Assembly: GCA_964036195.1 (NCBI GenBank)
Contig: OZ038460.1
Span: 4,405,504-4,469,503 of the forward strand
Source: Sphaerolaimus hirsutus
Taxonomy: Eukaryota; Nematoda; Chromadorea; Monhysterida; Sphaerolaimidae
Length of the DNA: 64,000 bases
Direction of reading: 5' to 3'
Position numbers and translations under genes: made by a program. Within the stretch, counting starts at the first letter, position 1. Each line of letters starts with the position of its first letter. Positions 35,590 to 45,900 of this stretch are shown here, piece by piece. A model generated the notes under the pieces. The model saw only the letters and a list, made by a program, of their open reading frames with translations, was not told where the DNA came from and did no database searches.

Positions 35590-36257
35590 GGGGCCAGTTC
35601 CGCAAGTAGACAAGTTAAGAGTTAAAAGTTAAGAGTTGAGTTAAAGGTTAAAAGTTTAGTCAAAAGTTGAGTTAAAAGTTAAGAGTTGAGTTAAAGGTTA
35701 AAAGTTAAGTCAAAAGTTGAGTTAAAAGTCAAGAGTTGAGTTAAAGGTTAAAAGTTAAGTCAAAAGTTGAGTTAAAAGTCAAGAGTTGAGTTAAAGGTTA
35801 AAAGATGAGTTAAAAGTTGATTCAAAAGACAAATGGGTCATTCGTTGCAGAAGCACGATACGCTGATCTTCAATCATATTTTGTCCCCGCACGGCCATTT
35901 CGAAACAACGTTCGGCGATTTTTTCTTTTTTTAGCGATAATTTTTTTGGATACGTTATTTTCAAATGACGTGCATACGTCATTGGCACCATGCCAGCGAA
36001 CAGCCGTATCGATACCAATTTCATATTTTTATTTTTTTTTATTTTTTACCATCATTTTCCACTTGTCTCTTAACTCTCAACTCTTAACTCAACTTTTAAC
36101 TCTTAACTCAACTTTTAACATTTAACTCAACTTTTAACTTTTCTCTTAAATTTTAACTTTTCTCTTAAACTTTAACTTTACTCTTAACTCGCCATTTGTC
36201 TTTTACTCAACTCTTAACTTTTAACTCTTAACTTGTCCACTTGCGGAACCGGCACCT
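35590..36257. mobile_element. fold-back element with AGTTAAGAGTTGAGTTAAAGG arrays
   Basis: Ends 'ggggccagttccgcaagtag' and the inverse 'cacttgcggaaccggcacc'. The left 230 bp is a tandem of about 48 bp ('gagttaaaggttaaaagtta' plus 'agtcaaaagttgagttaaaa'); the right 200 bp is the inverse array. A short unrelated core lies between. Confidence 0.75.
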
Positions 36258-36259
36258 GT

Positions 36260-37060
36260 TGTGTTCCTGGTTCATGCACTTTTTCATGCATTTGAATTCA
36301 CAATTTAGCACGCATTTCAATGACCTTTTGGCATGCTGTATTGCCTCGAAAATCCCCCCCCCCAATACATTTTTTCAAAAATTTTGACTGAAGTTTTATT
36401 CATGCACTCCAAATTTAAGACGGGAGATTTTCTGGGGATCGTGGTCTTTTTCCTGTTTTTCTGACATCAGCAATTGTTCTTGGAAATTATCAGAGGCGTT
36501 ATGGTAGCCCGAAATTTTCATTTGCGCATGGGCTAACTTTTTTTTGTACCTATTTATGTAAATAATATTGTATGAAACGGGGGGGGCCCAATTTGAGTGA
36601 TTAATTTCGAGTACGGGTCGCCTTATGATCATTGACTGACTAATATTTATAACTTTATTTTTTTGGACATTTCTCTCGTCTATAATACATACTTTGTGTG
36701 CGTTTGAAAACAAATGAATATTTAGCTGGCGGTATCGTTTTTTTATGGAGCGGGAGCTCCATTACAGCAATCCATTTTTACTTTAATGATGCAAACCTTG
36801 GATACGTACCTTGTTCTCGTATAAGCAACATGTTGGTTTTTCGTCCGTCAATATGTGTGGGGTTATTCAAGGTCTAGTTTTTTTGTACAGCTGGCTTTCA
36901 TGGGGGCGTCGTTCGAGGCGGGGGGTAATTTAAGAATAAAAATACGACCATCATTTAACGTCAAATGAGAAAAACAGTAAAACGTTGAAAATCACTCATC
37001 ACAGATGCATCGAATTTTGCGAAAGAGCTTTTGTACTTAGCGCAAGAAAAATCGAAAAAT
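36260..37060. other. intergenic, no gene recognised
   Basis: Between the convergent SLC10 and ESRP genes. AT-rich with a TACCGTA-like fragment around 36,840-36,930. Confidence 0.4.
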
Positions 37061-37061
37061 T

Positions 37062-37273
37062 TACCGTGTTTCCTCGAATCACCCCCTCCCCCCCCCCGAA
37101 GTGACCCCCTCGAAATACCACCAGGTCTGAGCGATCTGAGGAAATAATCACCCTCCCCCTCGAAATATCACGGTCCGGAACAAAGTACATCATTATGCAG
37201 TGTATGTTATTAATTTACATCGCAGCTGACACGGACTATACCCCCCCTGGGGGTAATTCGAGGAAATACGGTA
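37062..37273. repeat. TACCGTA MITE, CGAAATACCCC subtype
   Basis: Starts TACCGTGTTTCCTCGAA and ends TTCGAGGAAATACGGTA, TA-flanked, about 212 bp. Confidence 0.75.
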
Positions 37274-37387
37274 AGTTGAACTGAACAAAATTTGAACTGA
37301 ACAAATTCGGAAAGTTGATTAGGTAGATACGTGAAGCAATTGCACTGTTACACGTTATTAGGTATTTACAAGTCGTATTTATAGGTA

Positions 37388-37761
37388 TACCGTATATCCT
37401 CGAATAAGACCCCCCTTGAATAACTCCCCTCAAAAACTGACGAAAAAAACTCCCCCTTGAATAACTCCCCCCTCTGTGATGAGTAAAGAGTATACTGGAA
37501 CAAGTGAAAAAAAACGAAATGCAAATGCAGTGCAGTGTGTGAGACAAAAAATACAAAGGATGTAAGCATACGGCAGCGAAAGCAGATGCACAGTGTGTAT
37601 TACGCAGTGTATACACACCTATCTAAATGCAAGTATTCCTGAAAGTTATGAGGAAAAAATAACTCCCTCCCTTGAATAACTCCCCACCCTTGAATAACTC
37701 CCCCTCAAAAACTCTGACGAAAAAATAACTCCCCGGGGGACTTATTCGAGGATATACGTTA
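37388..37761. repeat. TACCGTA MITE, CGAATAACTCCCC subtype
   Basis: Starts TACCGTATATCCTCGAATAAG and ends 'gacttattcgaggatatacg'. Arrays of 'ccttgaataactcccc' lie inside both ends. Confidence 0.75.
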
Positions 37762-38276
37762 GTCTAATAATTGTATATTTTGCAGTTTATACCATACCCT
37801 TTCTAATTAAAAACGAAATATGTTTCCCTTATCACAACATTGCTTTTAACTTCACTTTCTGTTAATTTGGTGCAAAATTCTTCGTGTGACTTAATTCATA
37901 AAACTATGGTAACATTAATATCAAACTGTGTAAAACGGTCGGATCAGCAGATTTTACATGTACATACAAATATGCTGCAGAATTCCGACCTTAAAAAATT
38001 CTTTCGTGAACGCCATCCTAACCAACATCCCAAATTTAGAATAGTGTTCAGTGGTGCGAATCAATTAATTTTTCTCAAAAATGACTACTGAGCATGTGAT
38101 TATAATAAATAGAAATAATAAAATTTATGATGAATAAATATCATCTCGTATTTATATCGTCGAAATATGAGGCGTCGTTTTTGAAGTCGATAATCAAAAA
38201 TTTAATTATGGCCCTGCTCAGTTTTAACCATTTTGGATTTTTTGGCTCGTCGACTTTTAGAAGTCGATGCCTCATA

Positions 38277-39269
38277 TAGGGTTGGGACGATATGACTTTT
38301 CGATATCGATATTCAGTATTTTTTTCTGAAACTCGATATTCGATATCGATACGATATGGACCCTCGATATCGATACGATATGGACCCTCGATATCGATAT
38401 TCGATATGAAAAAATGGTCGATATTAGATTTCGATATTTCGATATTTTGCTTTTCGTATAGCAGGGCATATCTCATTTGGCATATTGTTTTTCCATTTGG
38501 TCACAAACCCAATTGATTATCTCTCCTATCATGTAGATGATACAAATTTAAATGGCTCACAAGGATCAAAATGAGAAAATGATTTTAAAATGTGACAGAT
38601 GTGGTAATGAAAAGGCTGCCCCCAGCCATGAAATATACCAGCCCTATTTATAGTTGCCATGCCATGGTGCCATTGCTGTTCCCATGGTGTAATTAGCTAT
38701 TAGACACATACCGTATTTCCTCGAAATACCCCCCCCCTCGAAATATCCCCCCCCCCTCAAAATGGCACTATGAATTTGTGGTCCGGGAAATGCATAAGAG
38801 ACGTTCAAAACACTTACTGTGTTACGTTTGAACATCGTTTATACCATCTACATCCTTATATAAGGCTGTAACAACTTATAAATGGTGGTTATTGTTGCAT
38901 TTTTCACGTTTTTCTCTCAAAATTTTAAATAAACCCCCCGGGGGTAATTCGAGGAAATACGGTATATAAGATTTGTGCATTTATACAAGATTTGATGCTG
39001 TCGCAAGTGCTGAAACAAAAATACCTGTCATCTGAGAACAAAGTGCGCGCTTGCGCGCAAAATTTGGTAAAATTGCTTATGAAATCGCCTTCTAAAAGTG
39101 CCATTCCTGGCTTATTTGAAGTCAGGCCCAGGGAGGATAGAATATCGAAAATATCGAAAAATGGTCGATATTCGATATTTTTTCAAAATTTTCGATATCG
39201 ATATTCGATATGAAAAAATAGTGGATATCCCATATTCGATATTCGATACAATATATCGTCCCAACCCTA
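38277..39269. mobile_element. hAT-type element with CGATATCG arrays
   Basis: Starts TAGGGTTGGGACGATAT and ends ATATCGTCCCAACCCTA, with an exact 8-bp target duplication GCCTCATA (38,269-38,276 and 39,270-39,277). About 150 bp inside each end is an array of cgatatcgata/tcgatattcgata. The core of about 650 bp holds a nested TACCGTA MITE. It inserted into the end of a GAGGC-type element. Confidence 0.88.
38709..38964. repeat. nested TACCGTA MITE, CGAAATACCCC subtype
   Basis: TACCGTATTTCCTCGAAATAC to TTCGAGGAAATACGGTA with TA at both sides, inside the CGATATCG hAT element. It is therefore the younger of the two. Confidence 0.8.
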
Positions 39270-39766
39270 GCCTCATATCTATTAGTTAATGGAAGACTGC
39301 AGTTCGTCTAAACAAAATCAAGAGGCTTTTTAAAGCTGAGATTTCATGTGCACAAGCGGGGTAAAAAACAGCGGGGTCTCAAGCTAAAAAGGTACTTACC
39401 TATATAAAGAAACGATCAAACAAAATCATCACAACTAGCATCGAAAAATCTCCGGGAGATTTATAATTAAGATATAAAAAAATATAAAAAAATCATATAT
39501 TACTTTTTATTTTATATTAAGAATTTCTTCCAGGATTTCCCAGATGCCTAATTAAGTAAATACACCTTCATTTTGAGAGATTTTCTGACATTTTTAAAAA
39601 TCCAGTTGATAACAAATATCGCATTGATAATCATTTATATGTTTCCTGTTTTTTTTCACTCACACATGCAATTACCATTAAATTTTCGACTCATTTTCCG
39701 AAATCACATTCAGTTTTATCCTCTCAAAATCACCCAAAATCACCCATAGACATTTCCCAACCCCAA

Positions 39767-39963
39767 TCACAACCTACACGCGCCACCCGACAGTGCCAAC
39801 GCCGCCGCGTCGCCGCGCGGCGGCTGCGCGTTTGCCCTGCTCTGCTGCTGCTGCAGCGACTGCAATTGTCGCTGCTGCTGCACGGCGGCCAAGTAGGCGG
39901 CCATGTGGCCGTTGTGCAGCGTCGGCGACGACGGCGGCGAGGGGTAAGGCAGCGCGCCCGTGT
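39767..39963 (-). CDS. ESRP C-terminal exon
   Basis: The acceptor CCTCCCCCAG|AC takes one base from the previous exon (T+AC). It encodes 'TGALPYPSPPSSPTLHNGHM' and a Gln-rich helix (VQQQRQLQSLQQQQ), ending 'ALSGGACRL' before TGA. It could instead splice at GTGTAG|GTTGTG into a further exon, since vertebrate ESRPs continue with a short 'VRMQGL' region that I do not find. Confidence 0.7.
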
Positions 39964-42900
39964 CTGGGGGAGGAGTTGATTGGGGTGACAATCTACCCTA
40001 GAAATGCCCACCCTGGAAATACCCCTGTCTGGAATAATGTACCGTATTATCTCGAAATACCCCCATGGGGGTTTATTATTTTGCCAGCAAAATTTGAGGA
40101 GGGTTAATTCGAAGTAATACGGTACATCATGTATGCAATGTACATATGTACATGCTGTGTTTATTGCTGCCAATTTGCATAAACAGCTACACATCAGGAT
40201 CAGACTAGTTTGTGTGGATATTTACCTCTTGTCCAAATGTATTCAGTTTTGTCACATTTGTTACCAGTTTTAAGTACCGTATTACCTCGAAATACCCCCA
40301 GGGGGTTTATTATTTCGCCAGCAAAATTTGAGGGGGGGATAATTCGAGGGGGGGTTTATTCGAGGGGGGGTCTATTATTTCGCCAGAAATTTTCGGAAAT
40401 TCCCCATACGCAAACGTAGAAAAATCGAACAATTACGTAGATGTATATGTGTTTATAGGCATAAATAACTGTATATACACATAAGCCCTTCCCTAACGTC
40501 ACTTGATCATCACTTTTAACGCGTGTTATGCAGTGTACAGATCACAAACTGCGGTATTTGTCGTGTACGTTCTCTTTACACTCAATTGTAGGGGGGGGTA
40601 TTTCAAGGGGGGGGGGGGGTTATTATTTCCTCAGCCGAATTTTAGGGGGGTATTTCGAGAGGGGGGGTTAATTCAAGGGGGGGATAATTCGAGGTAATAC
40701 GGTATGTAAAAGACTTTTTTCCTGTGATCCTTCACAAAAATTTGTGACGAAATAATTATAAAAAACCTGGAGTAAGTCTCCGTCGAATTAGCAAAATTTG
40801 CTAGCGAAATAATAACCCCGGGATGATTGAATTAGATCCCTCTGTTTGCCGCTTCCACCGCAAATATAGTGGTGGCGATGCCATGAACAACTTATTTTTG
40901 ACGACATGTAAACAAAAGTTTGGCCCCTCCCTACTTCACCCGTGTCTCGTCGATTCGCCATGACGTAACTCACGCCTCCCCAGTCCCTTTTCCACTACAA
41001 CACACATGCCATCCCATGTAAGTATGTATTTAGATACCCACCCATACACCCAGCACCCAACATCCCAGAACCCACTAATACAGGGCGACCACTGCGGCAG
41101 CTGGACGCCCATGGAGCCGCTGGCGCTGGGGTAGAGCAGGCCGACCAGGTGCTGCGGCAGCGCGCCCGCCCCGTAGTTCGACTGCGCCCCCGACACGCCC
41201 GCGCCAAGGGAGGCTAGTAGGGCTTGTTGAGCCTGGGGGTTGGGGGTGGACGATGTGGAATTTTGAGTTCCGTTGGCGGCCCCTATGCTAGTTGACACAT
41301 TTGTGTCAACTGGTCTGTGTCAACTCTGATTTTGGCTTCACGTGTGTCAGAGCGATCTTCCAATACACTTGCCGTAATATTTATTTTTCAACATTGCCAC
41401 ATGGGCATTAAAAGATCACTCTGCGACACGTGAAGCCGAAATCTGAGTTGGCACACGTGTGTCAACTAGTGTGATGGCCGCTATTGTTTCAAGTGCCTGG
41501 CGCTGACACCATTTGCATGATCTGGGCCGATTCCAGCATCCTGTCAAGCGACAAATTTCACGCAGTCTTCCAAATTCCTGGCAACGCCGGCAGGTGATCT
41601 GGGATCTAACGTTTGTTTTTTAATAGAGAATCTTAGCGGATATTTTGACTTCATCAGAATTTCATCACTGGACATAACGCGTGATCGGCTCCCAGCATTT
41701 ACTCACACTAGTAACAAACCAGATTATTCGAGTGCTGCGACGCGATCAACTCATTCTGCTGCTGCAGTCCACTCTGCACTCCCAAACTAGCTGCCAGCGT
41801 CGCCAGAACACTATGACTGGCCGCTTGGCCCAGTGCCAAACTCATGTTCATGTCGTCGCCGCTGCACTGGAACACCTCGATGTAGCGCTGTTTCCTGCCC
41901 ACGGACATGTATTTGTTGTGTCGCCCGGCGACAGCTGCGCGCGCGGATGTTTCCCCGTCCATTTGGATGAATGCTTCCCCCGATGGGAAGCCCTGGAGTT
42001 TGGATTTTGGAGTGTGATTTTGGGGCGGGGGTAGTGATTTATGAAGAGAAGGGGGTGAATGAAGCAAGTATAGCATGTGGAACAATTATAGTACGCAGTG
42101 TACGCACACCTTATTGTTATAGTTAGAGTAGATGTGGGACGACGTGGGGGCCCACACCCCAAGACACAGTTGGGAGTGTCTGTTTATTGCACAGTGCTGA
42201 ACTGAACATGCATCACAAGTAGTCACAGTAGGTGTACACTTGAAACATAATTATCGCGGGTTGGACACTATTACTACACTATTACTCAACTCCTCGGGGG
42301 GTAACAAGATTATACGACCTCGGATAATTATAAAAGCTAAGAGAGATACAACCAAGTTTCACGTATCTGAAGTTACATCACATCAATCAAACAATGTGTG
42401 CTTGGGAAAACAGAAGAGCTTACACAAAAGAGATACACCTAAATCAAATCAACAAATATCACTGCTTGCATTGGCAGCAGGTCTTTTATCCGACATCCAT
42501 TGACTTGGACTTGGGTCGCGCCTTCTTGACCGTGTTGGGTGAGTGCTTGACCACTTGGTGGCTACTGCCAGTGACATTTGCAGAATCAGCCATCTTCCCA
42601 AATTGGTAGGCGGGTGGTCGCAAGTTGATATTGTTGGTTGACAAATTGGCCAAATCAGTTTGTGTTGCGATGTTGCGCAGCTTCGTTGGCAGATCGGCCT
42701 TGTCGCATTTGATTTTGCGCTTGTCAGGGTTTCCAAATAGGATGGAGCCATTGGCAGCAACCATTTTGACTCCGAGTTTCATCAGCACGTCTTTGCCAAG
42801 GATGATCGAGTAGGCAATTTGGTCGGAGACGAGGCAGGTGTGCATGGTTGTCGAACCAGCAAAATTGATGTGCAGGTTCATTTTGCCGTAGACATTGATC

Positions 42901-45900
42901 GGTGACTTGTTGGCAGCAACCAACTTCGTCACAGTCGGTTTGACACATTGTCCATTGACATTGATGGAGTTCAGCAACGATGGGTGAATGATGGTCGCAT
43001 CAGCACCCGGGTCCACGCGCCATGTGTCAGCATGTTTTCCATTCACAGCCGGTACCTCGCAATCGGCACTCTGCATCGAGCAGTTGTTTGGTGGATCCAT
43101 TTCAATCAAATCCACATGTTGGGCATCAGGATCATCATCGTAGATCAGACGGACATTTTGGAAGTCACGTTTGGTGCGCTTCTCCTCAGGAACGGTATTC
43201 AGGTACATGCAGTCCTCAGTGTTGTGTGTGGGCAGTTCATGCCAGGTGCACCATTTCTTCGGTTTCTTGCTGGATTGTTGCTGGGTTTGTGGAGGGTAGT
43301 GCGCCTTTCCTCCCCCATCAAATTTGTTCGATGCCATCGGTTTGGCAGCGGACAGCTTCTGTTGGTGCTGAGCACACAGTTCCAGCACAAATTCACATTC
43401 ATTCATCGAATGGTCATCACTGTCACAGGCGCTGCAATGTTTCTTGACCAGGGTATTGTTAAACTGCACTCGTTTGGCGGCAAACTCCAGTCGTTCTGCA
43501 TTGTCGAGTAGCTCGGCAAATGTCATCATCTCATAGGTTGGGAGCGAGTACAATGAGCTCTGCATTTCTGGGTGATGTAGACCAGACATGAAGTAGTGTT
43601 TTAGTTGGATTGTCAGGCCAATCGTGTCCATGTTCGGCATGGCTTGGCGGACGAGACTTTCGATCAGCAAGCCGTAGTCTCGCACATATTCATCTGGCGC
43701 TTGGCTTGAAGTGATCAACTTGTTCATTGCATTCTGAGCAGCAAAGTGATCACTGTACTGTGATTCCAGGAACTTGCACACTTGTGCAAATGTTGTGCAC
43801 TGGTCATCGGGCAAATGTTCGAATTGGCGTAGCGCGCGGCCGGCAAGGCAGTTGCGCACATGTATGACAGCATATTTGTCGGGCACTTCAGTCAGCTCGA
43901 CGCGCGCCTTCAGGTCACGCATCCACAGCTTGAATTTGAGTGGGTCAGCACCATCGAAAGTTGGGAATTTTTCATTCAACAGTGGCGTCCACAGCCGTTT
44001 CTGGTCTGACGTGAATTGCTGTACAGCTATTGGGTCGGAAGCGGCAGGTGGAACAGGTTTGACTGGATTGGTGCTGGCTGGGGGTGTTGTTGCGAGCTGA
44101 TCTGTAATTAGTTGGAGCAGTTGATTCTGCTTGTCCATCATCTGCACCACATTATTCATCATCGCAGCCATATCTGCAATTGATGGAGCTGCTAATGTGG
44201 TCGCAGCAGCAGCTGGCGCTGCTGTCGATGCAGATGGTTGTAATGGCCTCAGGAAATCAATGACGCCTGTGTCGTGAATGGCACTGGCCACGGTTTTCAG
44301 CTTGGCGGCATAGCGGTCAAATGCCATTTTCTTCCAAATTTCTTCATTGTCAGGCAATTCAGTTGGATTGTGAGAGCGCAACAGTTTCCGCAGCTGGTCG
44401 AGTTTTTCCCGATTCTTGTCTGCTGCGTACTGGTCGACAAATTCAATGAACGATTCATAGGAAATTGATCCCATTACTGCAGGTTAGCACATAGAACCAA
44501 GTCAGTCAAATTCGGCAGGTGACGTTGATGTCAAGCCGTCAATTACACTGCTGTTATGGTGGTCGAAGCAGCAGGCGATGTCGATGGCGTGTTGTCGTCA
44601 ATGCTGCTGTTTGAGTAGTTAGGGCGGCCAGTAAAGTCGACCTCGAGTCGTCGTTGATCAGGCAATGTCGGTAGCCGATCGATGCCAAAAATGCCCGGTA
44701 GTTGCGTTGTCGACGTCGAGTCGGCGATGTCGGGCAGTCGGGTGAAGTCGGGTCCGGTCAGGCACGGTCGGGTAGTCGGGCCGAGTCGAACCAGGTCGCG
44801 GCACCAGTTAGAGTGCAAAATTGCACTTGCCTCAGGCGGGAATCGAACCCGCACCTCTCGTATAGAACACGAGTGCCCTAACCACTAGACCACAGAGGCG
44901 GCTGGGCTCTTCACTATTAGGGGCTGACATGCTGCGTCGGCAATGCCCTTAACACCTCGCGGCGTTGCGGAGATGTCATCCCTGACATCGTGCTGATGTA
45001 GGGGTAAGCTACGGATCGCGGTCCGTGCTGTTTAAAGACCGGTGTTCGGACCACACTCGGCCAGCCATGTGTGATGGTCAGGCGTCGTCGTATGATCCAC
45101 GGTCGCGGCACCAGTTAGAGTAGATGTGGGACGACGTGGGGGCCCACACCCCAAGACACAGTTGGGAGTGTCTGTTTATTGCACAGTGCTGAACTGAACA
45201 TGCATCACAAGTAGTCACAGTAGGTGTACACTTGAAACATAATTATCGCGGGTTGGACACTATTACTACACTATTACTCAACTTTATTGATGAACAGTCA
45301 AATACCTGAATTACATGACCTGACAGAATGCATTCATACGATGAATCAAGTTCCAGTTTTCTGAATAAAAATTCTGACGAAAACATAACTTCCCTGGGGC
45401 CTTATTCGAGAATATGCGGTACTTCGGAAAAAAAGTCAGGAACATTTAATATACGATGGCTAACCCTCTGGCAAAAAGTGTTTAAATTGTCAAGTGTTTT
45501 TCTAAAACGACTTAGAATTTCTTATTTTCCCTAAATAGTTTTCGCATTTTCTAAAGTTTTGGAATAATGTTTGAATTTTTTGCCATCGTCACTTTGAACA
45601 ACTCAACAACCACCCACCTGAGCATTATACACCATATGCACGCCTTGCAGCACGATGTGCTTCGCAGTGTCCGAGCCCAGGAAGTCGATTATGTGCTGCA
45701 CCTGGGAGCACTCCCAGACCATGTAAAACGCCGTGTAAAATGTAAAATGCCATGCAAAGTGTCAAAAGTCATGTAAAATGCCCTGCAAATCGGCAAACTT
45801 ACATTCGCCATTTTGCAGTTCATTTTCCACCACTTTTTCCACTTCACCCAACACTTTCCACTTTCCACAACACTTCACAGGGTCCTGGAGTAGCACCTGG

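Larger units (their letters stand above)
42121..45283 (-). mobile_element. complete gag-protease-only LTR retrotransposon
   Basis: A 3,163-bp element inserted in an ESRP intron in the same orientation. The two 171-bp LTRs are identical as far as I can read, and it is flanked by TTAT/TTAT. It has one ORF of 662 codons (Gag plus aspartic protease) and no reverse transcriptase, RNase H or integrase. The LTR ends are AGTT...AACT on the minus strand, not TG...CA. It must depend on another element's polymerase. This layout matches terminal-repeat elements with a Gag domain (TR-GAG), described mainly in plants. The lineage (Gypsy-like or BEL-like) cannot be settled. Confidence 0.88.

Noticed and set aside
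43022..43511. Plus-strand frames of 141 and 187 codons inside the LTR element
   Set aside because: Antisense shadows of the Gag-protease ORF.
44543..44854. Open frame of 103 codons beginning 'MRVRFPPEA'
   Set aside because: The start is the familiar translation of a tRNA T arm; the frame merely overlaps the tRNA-like gene and the element leader.
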